Shown here: one piece after another, positions 44,171 through 53,428 of the stretch
Layout: each line of letters begins with the position of its first letter
How positions within the stretch are numbered: the first letter of the stretch is position 1
Assembly (NCBI GenBank): GCA_963976865.1
Contig: CAXBLY010000006.1
Location: forward strand, 62,001-126,000
Source: UBA1858 sp963976865
Lineage (GTDB): Bacteria > Pseudomonadota > Gammaproteobacteria > UBA4575
Direction: 5' to 3'
DNA length: 64,000 bases
Made by a program: the position numbers and the translations under genes
Notes under the pieces: generated by a model
What the model was told of the DNA's origin: nothing
Database searches by the model: none
What the model saw: the letters and a program-made list of their open reading frames with translations, nothing else

Positions 44171-44743
44171 CTAATCTTCCTGATTAATACAATACCTGGT
44201 TAACGGTAACGCTGTACTGGTATGAAATTCTGCACTTGCTTCAATCGCGCAGGTTGCGATTTTCTCTGCATCATCTTCGAACTTATACATTGCATACAGA
44301 GCCCCTAACGCAACTTCTGCCCCTGCACCGATTGCCCAGAAATTCTTGTACTGAAATACTTCACGCAACGAATAGACACCAAATATACCATTCCTGTTGA
44401 CGATAAGCGCATCTATCCGTGAAGATTCATAAGCGTCATCATCTTCATCTTTCGGATTTAAAAAATACTGTTCTTTCAGAATAGGATGAAGGTCCAGAAA
44501 TGTTTTATAAACATCAAGCGGAGACTGAAAATTGATAATAGACGATTCTTTTTCCAGCACGTGCTTAATAACAAGATGATGAGCAGCACTACCTACTATT
44601 CCAACATAGTTATTTTCGTGATGTAAAATTTTTTCACTGGTTAAATCATATTCATTACTTTGACGTACATCACCAAAGGTTGTGAGCGTATCTGCAGCAA
44701 TACAGATTTTTCCGTTTTTTTCGACAGCGACTATTGTTGACAT
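44171..44743 (-). CDS. HslV/proteasome-like Ntn hydrolase in the rib operon
   Basis: 190-residue protein resembling the proteasome beta/HslV fold. It starts M-S-T-I-V-A, followed by KNGKICIAADTLTTFG, close to HslV after Met removal, with Asp at mature 17 in both. The Lys aligned with HslV K33 lies four residues later (SEKI), after a small insertion. Removal of Met would expose Ser rather than the Thr of HslV. Further blocks are ENNYVGIVGSAA and the C-terminal AIGAGAEVALGALYAMY, matching 'IGSG..YA.AAA'. It differs from hslV in length and lacks hslU nearby. Anbu or BPH-type bacterial proteasome homologs are other possibilities. Inserted between ribD and ribE; role unknown. Confidence 0.75.
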   Translation of the reverse strand: MSTIVAVEKNGKICIAADTLTTFGDVRQSNEYDLTSEKILHHENNYVGIVGSAAHHLVIKHVLEKESSIINFQSPLDVYKTFLDLHPILKEQYFLNPKDEDDDAYESSRIDALIVNRNGIFGVYSLREVFQYKNFWAIGAGAEVALGALYAMYKFEDDAEKIATCAIEASAEFHTSTALPLTRYCINQED

Positions 44744-44751
44744 GTATTTTA

Positions 44752-45864
44752 TTAGTAAGTAATTAATGAAGTGATTCGTAAATCGTTACCTATTTTACGA
44801 ACATCAGAATATTCCAGAGAAATACAATCTTTCATCTGTTTTATTTCATCAATATCTGCCATTCCTCTCGACAGATTACCCATAAGTTTTGGTGACAGAT
44901 AGTGGATCAATTCATCTACCAGTCTGGCATTGATCAATTTACCTATTAAGGACGAACCCGCTTCTACCAGTACGCTATTAATTTCCAGTGATGCCAGTTT
45001 TTTCAGTACCAGCTTCAAATCGAATTTTCCATTCTCATTGGGAAGGTAAATTATTTCACAATTTTCAAGTTCACTAAATTCACTGCCATTCGCATTTTGT
45101 TTTGCGAATATCAATGTTTTCCCCTCTACATTCAATAAATTTGCCTGTAGGGATATTCTCAAGTCGGGATCGATGACGACTCGGCATGGCTGAATGACAC
45201 GTTGTTCAATTCCCAGCTGTTCACTGTCAATGCGTACATTCAGTGAAGGATTGTCTGTGAGCACTGTCCCGATTCCAGTTAATATTGCGTCATGTGTTGC
45301 GCGCAACTTCTGAACATCGTTTCGTGCATGTTCCGACGTTATCCACTTGGACTGACCGTTGCTTAAACAGATTCGTCCATCCATACTGGTCGCCACCTTG
45401 ACTGTCACCCATGGCATTCCAACAGACATGCGTTTTATAAATCCACGATTAGGCTCTCTTGCCTGATCACTCAACAGGCTCTCGACCACCTGAATACCAT
45501 GTTTCTGTAATTCTTTAATTCCTTTTCCAGCCACGAGCGGATTCGGGTCCTGCATCGCAACAAACACTTTTGAAACGTTTGCCTTTATCAGCGCCTGGGT
45601 ACATGGTCCTGTTTTACCATGATGACAACACGGCTCCAGAGTGACATAGGCAGTTCCCCCGGCAGCCTGTTCACCAGCCTTTTCCAGGGCATGAATTTCT
45701 GCGTGTGCGTCCCCCGCTTTGACATGAAATCCCGTTCCAACAATATCGCCATGTTTACTGGTAATTACACATCCGACGTTTGGATTTGGACGGGTTGTGT
45801 ATCGACCTTGCCTGGCAAGGCGTAGTGCAAGCGACATGCACTCAACATCACGTTGATTAGTCAT
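44752..45864 (-). CDS. ribD: Bifunctional deaminase/reductase RibD
   Basis: 370-residue enzyme for two early riboflavin steps. The N-terminal deaminase has the zinc motifs HAEIHALEKAG and PCCHHGKTGPC. The C-terminal reductase has MDGRICLSNGQSKWITS and the NADPH-binding region with VEAGSSLIGKLI and HYLSPKLMG. It begins eight bases after nrdR, and the next gene is the proteasome-like ORF rather than ribE. No FMN riboswitch is visible upstream. Confidence 0.97.
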   Translation of the reverse strand: MTNQRDVECMSLALRLARQGRYTTRPNPNVGCVITSKHGDIVGTGFHVKAGDAHAEIHALEKAGEQAAGGTAYVTLEPCCHHGKTGPCTQALIKANVSKVFVAMQDPNPLVAGKGIKELQKHGIQVVESLLSDQAREPNRGFIKRMSVGMPWVTVKVATSMDGRICLSNGQSKWITSEHARNDVQKLRATHDAILTGIGTVLTDNPSLNVRIDSEQLGIEQRVIQPCRVVIDPDLRISLQANLLNVEGKTLIFAKQNANGSEFSELENCEIIYLPNENGKFDLKLVLKKLASLEINSVLVEAGSSLIGKLINARLVDELIHYLSPKLMGNLSRGMADIDEIKQMKDCISLEYSDVRKIGNDLRITSLITY

Positions 45865-45872
45865 GAAAATGA

Positions 45873-46373
45873 TTAGCTGTCTGAGATTAGAGACAACTGA
45901 CTTTTTCGCATTTCCGGAGAAAGATCATTTTCAACATGCTCAATAATCTCCCGAAACTCCTGCACATCAGTAAATGATCGGTACACGGAAGCAAAGCGAA
46001 CATAAGCGACCTGGTCAACATTTCTCAGCTCATGCATTACCCACTCGCCTAACTGGTTAGCAGGGATTTCCCTATCTCCATACGCAAGGCAAAGCCGGCG
46101 AATATGGTCAATAATTTTTTCCACCTGATCGGTAGAAACAGGTCTTTTTTCAATCGCGTGAACAATACCGGAACGAAGTTTGTCTGTGGTAAAAGCTTCT
46201 CTTCGACCATCACGCTTTACTATTCTGGGTAAATCCAGCTCTGCCGTCTCAAAGGTTGTGTAGCGTTCTTTACACTTGGCACACTCTCGGCGACGGCGAA
46301 CCTGACTACCGTCTCCCGCTAAACGGGAATCTATTACTCTAGTATCATTTGCACCACAGAATGGACAGCGCAT
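45873..46373 (-). CDS. nrdR: Transcriptional repressor NrdR
   Basis: 166-residue zinc-ribbon and ATP-cone repressor of ribonucleotide reductase genes. The N-terminal zinc ribbon is MRCPFCGANDTRVIDSR with CAKCKERYTTFE, and the ATP-cone begins IVKRDGRREAFTTDKLRSGI. NrdR controls class I-III RNR promoters by sensing dNTP/ATP. glyA-nrdR-ribD is a widespread gene order. Confidence 0.98.
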   Translation of the reverse strand: MRCPFCGANDTRVIDSRLAGDGSQVRRRRECAKCKERYTTFETAELDLPRIVKRDGRREAFTTDKLRSGIVHAIEKRPVSTDQVEKIIDHIRRLCLAYGDREIPANQLGEWVMHELRNVDQVAYVRFASVYRSFTDVQEFREIIEHVENDLSPEMRKSQLSLISDS

Positions 46374-46415
46374 TGTTCTTCTCTAGAGTAATAGCTCGTT
46401 CGACTAATGTCGTAT

Positions 46416-47672
46416 TTAAGAACCGTAAACCGGGAATCGTTTGCATAGTTCTAGCACTTGTTGTTTAACACGATTTACGACTTCTTCGTTCTCAAGATCA
46501 TCCATCACATCACACATCCAGTTAACCAGGTCAACGCATTCAGCTTCCTTGAAACCACGTGTTGTAATTGCTGGAGAACCCACACGAATACCACTTGTGA
46601 CAAATGGAGATTGTGGATCATTAGGCACTGTGTTTTTGTTTACCGTTATGTTGGCATTACCTAATGCTGCATCAGCCGCTTTACCGGTGATACCTTTCTT
46701 GATCAGATCTACCAGCATCAAATGGTCATCTGTTCCACCAGACACAATATCGTAACCACGACTCTGGAATTGAGTAGCCATCGTCTGCGCATTCTTGACG
46801 ACTTGCTGCTGATAAGCTTTGAACTCAGGCTCAAGAGCTTCCTTGAACGCCACCGCCTTTGCAGCAATCACATGCATTAAAGGACCGCCCTGCATACCAG
46901 GGAATACTGCAGAATTCAGTTTCTTGGTGATTTCATCATTTTCGCGGGCAATGATAATTCCACCACGAGGACCACGTAGGGTCTTGTGTGTTGTTGAAGT
47001 CACCACGTCAGCAATAGGTACAGGGTTAGGGTATAAACCAGTCGCCACTAGACCAGAGACGTGCGCCATATCAACAAGAAAATAGGCACCCACACTATCG
47101 GCAATATCACGGAACCGCTGCCAGTCCATGACACGTGAATAGGCAGAGAATCCGGCGATAATCATTTTTGGCTTATGTTCTTTTGCCAGCTTTTCTACTT
47201 CGTCATAATCAACTTCGCCAGTCTCGGTGTTTAAACCGTATTGAACTGCATTAAACTGCTTGCCTGAGAAGTTAACGTGTGAGCCATGTGTCAAATGCCC
47301 ACCGTGTGCCAGCGACATTCCAAGCACGGTATCGTTGGGTTCCAGTAAGGCCAGAAATACTGCCGCATTTGCCTGTGAACCGGAATGTGGCTGTACGTTG
47401 GCATATGCTGCTCCATACAGTTTCTTTAAACGGTCAATGGCTAGTTGTTCAACCGTATCTACGTGCTCACAGCCACCGTAATAGCGTTTGGCTGGATAAC
47501 CTTCCGCGTACTTGTTGGTTAGCACAGTTCCCTGCGCTTCCATCACTCTCGGGCTTGCGTAGTTCTCTGAAGCGATTAACTCAATATGCTCTTCCTGACG
47601 CTGCATTTCACTCTTGATAGCATCAGATAATTCTTTGTCAAAGCTACTGATACCCATATCGGCTGAAAACAT
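46416..47672 (-). CDS. glyA: Serine hydroxymethyltransferase
   Basis: 418-residue PLP enzyme converting serine and tetrahydrofolate to glycine and methylene-THF. The PLP lysine is in VTSTTHKTLRGPRGG, and IELIASENYASPRV and NKYAEGYPAKRYYGG are further signatures. It is first in the minus-strand run leading through nrdR and the rib genes. The 223-base gap upstream, divergent from ettA, holds the promoter; I see no riboswitch there. Confidence 0.98.
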   Translation of the reverse strand: MFSADMGISSFDKELSDAIKSEMQRQEEHIELIASENYASPRVMEAQGTVLTNKYAEGYPAKRYYGGCEHVDTVEQLAIDRLKKLYGAAYANVQPHSGSQANAAVFLALLEPNDTVLGMSLAHGGHLTHGSHVNFSGKQFNAVQYGLNTETGEVDYDEVEKLAKEHKPKMIIAGFSAYSRVMDWQRFRDIADSVGAYFLVDMAHVSGLVATGLYPNPVPIADVVTSTTHKTLRGPRGGIIIARENDEITKKLNSAVFPGMQGGPLMHVIAAKAVAFKEALEPEFKAYQQQVVKNAQTMATQFQSRGYDIVSGGTDDHLMLVDLIKKGITGKAADAALGNANITVNKNTVPNDPQSPFVTSGIRVGSPAITTRGFKEAECVDLVNWMCDVMDDLENEEVVNRVKQQVLELCKRFPVYGS

Positions 47673-47895
47673 GTAAATACTCCTGTCTTAAATATAGTCA
47701 AAATCCATAATCGGGCGATTATACCCCAAAATATTGCGGATGAACTAACCCTACTGGCCTATATGATGGGCTTAAATGCAGTGCATCTCATAAATTTACC
47801 TGGCTAGACGACACTCACAAAGTCTGAAATCATATCTGGCTTCATCACTCGGCAAGCGCCGATCAAATTTCGATCTAAAATTAACAGAGTAATTT

Positions 47896-49569
47896 ATGGC
47901 CCAATACGTATTTTCAATGACCGGTGTCGGTAAAGTCGTCCCTCCTAAAACACAAATTCTCAAGGATATTTCATTAAATTTTTTCCCTGGAGCAAAGATT
48001 GGCGTATTGGGTTACAACGGTGCCGGCAAATCAACGCTGCTGCGTATCATGGCTGGGGTTGATAAAGAATTCATTGGTGAAGCCCGTCCGCAGGCAAATT
48101 TAAATATCGGCTATCTCCAGCAGGAACCAGCGCTGGATAAAACACTGGATGTGCGCGGTAATGTCGAACTTGGCATTGCACCCCTCAAACAGGCGTTGGA
48201 TGCTTTCAATGACATCAGCATGAAGTTTGCAGAACCCATGTCAGATGATGAAATGACAAATCTGTTGGAACAACAGGCATCGCTGCAGGATCAGATTGAA
48301 GCCGCCGATGGCTGGAATCTGGAGAGAAAACTTGAAGTGGCGGCTGACGCACTCAGACTGCCACCATGGGAAGCCAGTATTGAGCAGCTCTCTGGAGGTG
48401 AACGAAGACGGGTTGCCCTGTGCCAGTTGCTGTTATCCAACCCGGATATGCTCATTCTTGATGAACCCACTAACCATCTGGATGCTGACTCTGTCTCCTG
48501 GCTGGAACAGTTTTTGAAAGAGTTCCAGGGCACAGTGGTTGCGGTCACCCATGATCGTTACTTTCTGGATAATGTTGCCGGCTGGATTCTGGAACTGGAC
48601 AGAGGATACGGTATTCCATGGGAAGGCAACTACTCAAGCTGGCTGGACCAGAAAGAAACACGTTTAAAGCAGGAAGAAAAACAGCAACAGGCACGCATGA
48701 AAACCATTTCAGCAGAACTCGAATGGGTGCGTAGCAATCCCAAAGCCCGCCAGGCAAAAAGTAAAGCCCGTTTAAAACGATTTGAAGAACTCAATTCACA
48801 GGAATATCAAAAGCGCGCGGAAACAAATGAAATCTTTATTCCTGTAGGCGACAGACTGGGCGACCAGATTATTGAAGCCAGCGGCATAAGCAAGCATTTT
48901 GATGACCGCATGCTATTTGATAATGTTTCTTTCAATGTACCCCGTGGTGCAATCGTCGGTGTTATTGGTGGTAACGGTGTCGGTAAAACCACGCTATTCA
49001 AAATGATCATTGGACAGGAAAAAGTTGATAGTGGTGAACTTAAAGTAGGTGAATCAGTAAAACTATCGTACGTAGATCAGTTACGTGATGACTTGCAAGG
49101 CGACAATACAGTTTGGCAGGAAATTTCAGATGGCCTGGATAATATAACTGTCGGCAACTATACAATGCCTTCAAGAAGTTATGTGGGACGATTTAATTTC
49201 AAAGGAAGCGGACAGCAGAAGCTTGTTAAAGAATTATCTGGTGGTGAACGTAACAGGCTGCAACTTGCAAAATTATTACGTAAAGGTGGCAACGTATTAT
49301 TACTGGATGAACCAACAAACGACCTGGATGTAGAAACATTACGCGCACTGGAAGAAGGACTATTAAACTTTCCCGGCTGCGCAATTGTTATTTCACACGA
49401 TCGCTGGTTTCTGGATCGCATTGCAACACATATGCTTGCGTTCGAAGACGAAGGCAATGTGCATTGGTTTGAAGGTAATTTCTCCGAATACGAAGAAGAC
49501 AGAAAAAAGAGACTGGGGGAAGAAGCCAGCCAACCCAAACGTGTGCGTTATAAAAAACTGGATGCCTGA
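47896..49569 (+). CDS. ettA: Energy-dependent translational throttle protein EttA
   Basis: 557-residue ABC-F ATPase that binds the ribosomal E-site and couples initiation to energy state. Two ABC domains have Walker A GYNGAGKSTLL and GGNGVGKTTLF, and signatures LSGGERRRVALCQ and LSGGERNRLQLAK. The linker contains ARQAKSKARLKRFEELNSQE, the tRNA-interacting P-site arm. The length and the absence of TM segments fit EttA. It is single, divergent from glyA, and ends at a hairpin. Confidence 0.97.
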   Translation: MAQYVFSMTGVGKVVPPKTQILKDISLNFFPGAKIGVLGYNGAGKSTLLRIMAGVDKEFIGEARPQANLNIGYLQQEPALDKTLDVRGNVELGIAPLKQALDAFNDISMKFAEPMSDDEMTNLLEQQASLQDQIEAADGWNLERKLEVAADALRLPPWEASIEQLSGGERRRVALCQLLLSNPDMLILDEPTNHLDADSVSWLEQFLKEFQGTVVAVTHDRYFLDNVAGWILELDRGYGIPWEGNYSSWLDQKETRLKQEEKQQQARMKTISAELEWVRSNPKARQAKSKARLKRFEELNSQEYQKRAETNEIFIPVGDRLGDQIIEASGISKHFDDRMLFDNVSFNVPRGAIVGVIGGNGVGKTTLFKMIIGQEKVDSGELKVGESVKLSYVDQLRDDLQGDNTVWQEISDGLDNITVGNYTMPSRSYVGRFNFKGSGQQKLVKELSGGERNRLQLAKLLRKGGNVLLLDEPTNDLDVETLRALEEGLLNFPGCAIVISHDRWFLDRIATHMLAFEDEGNVHWFEGNFSEYEEDRKKRLGEEASQPKRVRYKKLDA

Positions 49570-49583
49570 TTCTGTACATTAAA

Positions 49584-49617
49584 AAAGGCTGTCACTGATA
49601 AAACAGTAACAGCCTTT
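49584..49617. terminator. Bidirectional terminator between ettA and the 18-mer repeat gene
   Basis: AAAGGCTGTCACTG and CAGTAACAGCCTTT form a 14-bp stem with one mismatch around ATAAAA. On the minus strand the stem is followed by TTTTTT. It serves the minus-strand gene that ends at 49646 and probably also ettA. Confidence 0.8.
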
Positions 49618-49645
49618 ATGTACTTTAATAAACTTAAATCTGAAT

Positions 49646-50080
49646 TTACAAATTAGACTTGGCTTTGTCCATCATTGCATCTTGTGAACTACCTGTCATG
49701 TCACCTTTCTGCTCCTTGGCATTTTCCATGACGTCTTCAGCTTTTTTCACCACCGCCTCTTTTACATCTTCAGCTTTATCCATGACTGTGTCTTTCGCGT
49801 CGCCAGCTTTTTCCATCGTCGCATCCTTCGCATCTGATGCCATATCTTTCGCTTTATCCATTGCATCACCAGTTGCATCTTTGGCGTCATGGGCCATATC
49901 ACCAGCCTCGTCCATTGCATCACCAGCCGCATCTTTCGCGTCATGAGCCATATCACCAGCTTTGTCCATCGCAGATGATGCTTTATCCATCATTGCATCG
50001 CCCTGTTCCGGTGCCATGTGATTCATATAGTAGTATGCCGCTCCTGCGATTATGATAATTGCAATTATAATTTTTGACAT
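49646..50080 (-). CDS. Membrane-anchored 18-mer amphipathic repeat protein
   Basis: 144 residues: an N-terminal TM (IIIAIIIIAGAAYYY), then almost entirely Ala/Asp/Lys/Met helix. An 18-residue unit near DKAGDMAHDAKDAAGDAM (residues 39-56) recurs at 57-74 and, more diverged, from 75. The pattern resembles late-embryogenesis-abundant or apolipoprotein-like amphipathic helices, and similar proteins appear in stress responses. It has no enzymatic signature. Single gene with an oppositely oriented neighbour. The role is inference only. Confidence 0.75.
   Translation of the reverse strand: MSKIIIAIIIIAGAAYYYMNHMAPEQGDAMMDKASSAMDKAGDMAHDAKDAAGDAMDEAGDMAHDAKDATGDAMDKAKDMASDAKDATMEKAGDAKDTVMDKAEDVKEAVVKKAEDVMENAKEQKGDMTGSSQDAMMDKAKSNL
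49859..49966 (-). repeat. Two tandem 54-bp coding repeats
   Basis: Two 54-base units (49913-49966 and 49859-49912) encode the near-identical 18-residue blocks of the preceding gene. They differ at a few bases, which suggests a recent duplication or homogenisation. Confidence 0.75.
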
Positions 50081-50241
50081 TTAAAACCCCTCTCGTATAT
50101 TTTTTTGAGTGTATATAGCGGTAGTGCTATTTAAATTATTGTTATTCAAACGTTTTTTACTTCTCCGGTATGCATTTTAATCCTTTGCACCAAAGGATAG
50201 CAATTTGTTTTATCGGTAAGCCGTTCTATGGCGCTATAAAT

Positions 50242-53200
50242 TCACTCAATTTGGGCAACTGAAATGGAAGGTCGCGTGATTGTATATTTGTAGCCTGCCT
50301 CGAATTCACGGCTGAATTTGATTCTTTCACCGGTAGACCAAATGACTGCAAGCTTGTTGACTGTCGTTTCATCACCTAAGCCAAAATGAACATAGGGTGC
50401 ATCAAAAGACAGGAATCCACCACCTGCCTTAACCTCTCTTATCTGTTTTATTTCCCTGCCAGCAGACCTTGTTGAAATCAGTACTTTGCAGCCAATACAG
50501 TTTGTATTTCCAATTTCATCTTTAATCTCAATAATAATTGAGTGTTTACCTTTCTGGTTATTCTTAAATACCTTTAAACCGCCGTGAGTTGTGTTTCCAA
50601 TAATATCCAGATCTCCATCATTATCGATGTCGATGTAAGTAAACGCCGAACTGTGATCAAAATCATCCAGGCCATACGACACATGTTTTAATGAAAAATT
50701 CTCACCATTATTATTGTGAAAAAACATGTTCGGTGAATGTGTTGTCGGCCCTACAAAGGCGGCATAGACTGATCCATTCACGACATAGATATCTTGCCAG
50801 CCATCGTTATCCAGATCTGCAAATTTACCCGCCCAACTCCAGGCACCATATTGAACATTTTTATGTTCGGAAATATCTGAAAAACCCTGCTGACCCTTGT
50901 TTTCAAGAAGAATATTAGTAACGGGTATCTGTTTAATAAAATCTTTTGTATTTAGCGCAACACGCTCCGGATAATCTTCAATGGCATTACACAGTGTTTT
51001 ATAGGTTGTGTAATGTTCAGGGACTTTGCTGCAAGACTCTCTATCAAATTTCATTTGATGAACACGTTTAGTCACAAGGCAGTCACGCACTGTCTCATTT
51101 CCATACGACTCCCTCATTTCCTCACATTCCATGAAATTTTTTACGAGATTAATTTTACTCAACATCCATATCTTTAAGCACTCTTTTTGCTCTTCAGGCG
51201 TTGGCCTGTTCAGGCAAAACTGGGAGTCTTTGTACTTGGCAGCGGCACGTTCCTGTTTTGGCGTTTCAGTCCAGGATCCACCTGTCATATAAATATCGAG
51301 TGCAAGGTCATTGTTATAATCTGCTGTATCGATACTCATATTCAGCTGAGGCGAGCCAGGAATAACGCCCTGATGACTCGACAGTTGCCCAAACTTTTCA
51401 CCTTTAAGGTTCATATAAAATCGGTCTGGCACCTCAAAGTCATTACCAACAATTAAATCCATATAGCCGTCCTGATTGAAATCACTCAATAGTGATGACA
51501 ATGTATTGCCTTCAACCTCTCGCGGCATAACTTGCAATGGGAAATCGCTGAATTCAAGATTCTTGTTCAACAACATCTGATTTCGTGCCTTGACGCCCGG
51601 ATTTGCTGTGATTTCGCCACCATTCCAGTTACCGTTAAAGATATCCAGCCAGCCATCGTTATTCACATCTGCCATGGACACCGACATGGTCAGCAGTGCA
51701 TCTCCGTTTTCAATGGTACGCACAGGATTTTTCTGATGAATACTCGCCAGCGGATTGAGGACAATATAATTCTTTTTGCCAAAAGTAGTGATGTAGAAAT
51801 CAAGCCAGTTATCGCGATTAAGATCAGCCATTGCGACAAAGATTGTTTCTGTGTCCACCAGCTCCGGAATATCCAGTTGTACTTTTTTAAATCGCTCGCC
51901 ATTAATGTTTTGAAAAAGATCAACACCACCCGATCTTGCAACCATTAAGTCTGTCCAGCCATCGTTATTAAAATCGCCCGACGCCAGACCGCGTCCGAGA
52001 AAAAATGGTTCAATAAAATTGGTTTCATCGATTTTGTTATATGAATCGATACCCAGGTCAACCGCATTAAATTTGGAGAATGGTAATACGCCTTCTGTTT
52101 TAGGAGTTTCAAATGCTGTACGAGTAATGACAAAATTCTTTTTGCTATAGAATTCCTCACTTTCCTGCTGTCTTGTTTCCTCCAGACCATGTAATGCAAA
52201 TTTAGTAATGTGTCTGTTTTCCACATAACCCGAATGTTTTGGCGCAGCACTTAACACTTCATCTGAGTACTGCTTTTCCCATTTTCTTTCTTTATAGTCA
52301 GTGAACTCCTGAGCAAAATATCCTGCGGCAACACCAAGAAGAGTAACAATAGCAAACAGCAAGAGCGCCAGTTTAAAACTGAATGTTCTCCAGATTATGA
52401 ATCCGGAATAAACACTAAATGTACCCAGTGTAAATAAAAGTGTCATGACAACAACCACAGGAACATTGGCCGCAAACAGGGATTGTGCGAGCATGATATC
52501 GAACGCAATTGGCATCGGTAAAAATGTCCCAAAAATACCGATGGCAATAACTGCCCAAAGCGAAGGCTGTGTTCCAATCAGCGTATTTGGATCCCAGACA
52601 TGCGATACAAGCGCACCGAGAAAACCCGCGACAAACATAAGCGGGACTGTGCGTATTACAATGTAGACAAAACTGTCCCAGTAATCTTTGACAATGCCAA
52701 GCAATGCAGCCCCCCACGATTCATAGGTGGTCACTGGTACATCAGGTATTGCGCAGGCAAGTGGTTCCTGAACTGGCTCTTTATGTGAAATCAGGGGAAC
52801 AATAACGAGAATCAGGAAAATCGTAAATGCAAGCTTGATCAGTGCCAGATAAAATGGAAATAAAGTAAACAACATTGTCAGGACAATAATATTCAGTGTA
52901 GGCGAGCTGAACATCACTGCTAATGAAGTCTGTATGCTGCGCCCGCCTTCGTACATTGCCTTGGCAATCGGTGCAACACAGTTTACGCAAACACCTAAAG
53001 GCGTGCCCGTTGCAAGACCATAGAGACTATTTAAAAAGCGGTTCTGCGAGCGATAACGTGGCAGGTATTTAAATAATGTCATGAATGCCGCCGCAATAAA
53101 TACGGCAAAGGTCATTCCCTGACGGTTTGTCCAGGCCCAGTTGATAGTGGTATAACCCACCTTCTCGACAAATGTAGCCTTTTCATCAATATGGATAAAA

Positions 53201-53367
53201 GCCTCATGTGTGAGCGTGTCTTCAAGATGAATAATACCCGTCATGTCAGCCTTGCCCTGCAAGGTCGGGTAGCGAGAAGTTGACCAGAAGCCTATCGCAA
53301 TCGCGGCAATGAGCACTGAAATTAGAATAACACGACGGTTGCCGAGTATTGACGTTTGGTATGCCAT
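50242..53367 (-). CDS. Permease fused to FG-GAP/ASPIC-UnbV repeats
   Basis: 1041-residue protein. Residues 1-370 are a polytopic permease of the DUF318/YraQ-like kind, with TM helices and the Cys pair CVNCVAPIAKAMYEGG near residues 130-145. The C-terminal 600 residues are a beta-propeller-like FG-GAP/VCBS region with about seven D-x-N-x-D-G-x-x-D calcium loops, such as GDFNNDGWTDLMVA, ADVNNDGWLDIFNG and IDIDNDGDLDIIG. It ends in an ASPIC/UnbV domain (GREIKQIREVKAGGGFLSFDA...VHFGLG). Six Cys occur between repeats at about 690-790, plus CIGC near the end. No frameshift separates the halves. Transport substrate unknown; a metal-related role is only a guess. Confidence 0.85.
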   Translation of the reverse strand: MAYQTSILGNRRVILISVLIAAIAIGFWSTSRYPTLQGKADMTGIIHLEDTLTHEAFIHIDEKATFVEKVGYTTINWAWTNRQGMTFAVFIAAAFMTLFKYLPRYRSQNRFLNSLYGLATGTPLGVCVNCVAPIAKAMYEGGRSIQTSLAVMFSSPTLNIIVLTMLFTLFPFYLALIKLAFTIFLILVIVPLISHKEPVQEPLACAIPDVPVTTYESWGAALLGIVKDYWDSFVYIVIRTVPLMFVAGFLGALVSHVWDPNTLIGTQPSLWAVIAIGIFGTFLPMPIAFDIMLAQSLFAANVPVVVVMTLLFTLGTFSVYSGFIIWRTFSFKLALLLFAIVTLLGVAAGYFAQEFTDYKERKWEKQYSDEVLSAAPKHSGYVENRHITKFALHGLEETRQQESEEFYSKKNFVITRTAFETPKTEGVLPFSKFNAVDLGIDSYNKIDETNFIEPFFLGRGLASGDFNNDGWTDLMVARSGGVDLFQNINGERFKKVQLDIPELVDTETIFVAMADLNRDNWLDFYITTFGKKNYIVLNPLASIHQKNPVRTIENGDALLTMSVSMADVNNDGWLDIFNGNWNGGEITANPGVKARNQMLLNKNLEFSDFPLQVMPREVEGNTLSSLLSDFNQDGYMDLIVGNDFEVPDRFYMNLKGEKFGQLSSHQGVIPGSPQLNMSIDTADYNNDLALDIYMTGGSWTETPKQERAAAKYKDSQFCLNRPTPEEQKECLKIWMLSKINLVKNFMECEEMRESYGNETVRDCLVTKRVHQMKFDRESCSKVPEHYTTYKTLCNAIEDYPERVALNTKDFIKQIPVTNILLENKGQQGFSDISEHKNVQYGAWSWAGKFADLDNDGWQDIYVVNGSVYAAFVGPTTHSPNMFFHNNNGENFSLKHVSYGLDDFDHSSAFTYIDIDNDGDLDIIGNTTHGGLKVFKNNQKGKHSIIIEIKDEIGNTNCIGCKVLISTRSAGREIKQIREVKAGGGFLSFDAPYVHFGLGDETTVNKLAVIWSTGERIKFSREFEAGYKYTITRPSISVAQIE

Positions 53368-53428
53368 GTTTGTCTTACTAATAAGCTATATTATTGATAG
53401 TAACCATTAACTTCTTGCCCCTCAACTT

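Noticed and set aside
45865..45872. FMN riboswitch before ribD
   Set aside because: Only eight bases separate nrdR from ribD, so there is no room.
47673..47895. Riboswitch in the glyA-ettA divergent gap
   Set aside because: I looked for conserved glycine or SAM-type motifs and saw none.
49659..49946. Long plus-strand frame rich in Ser/Ala opposite the 18-mer repeat gene
   Set aside because: It is the antisense shadow of a repetitive coding region; there is no ribosome site, and the minus-strand gene has a TM anchor and its own terminator.
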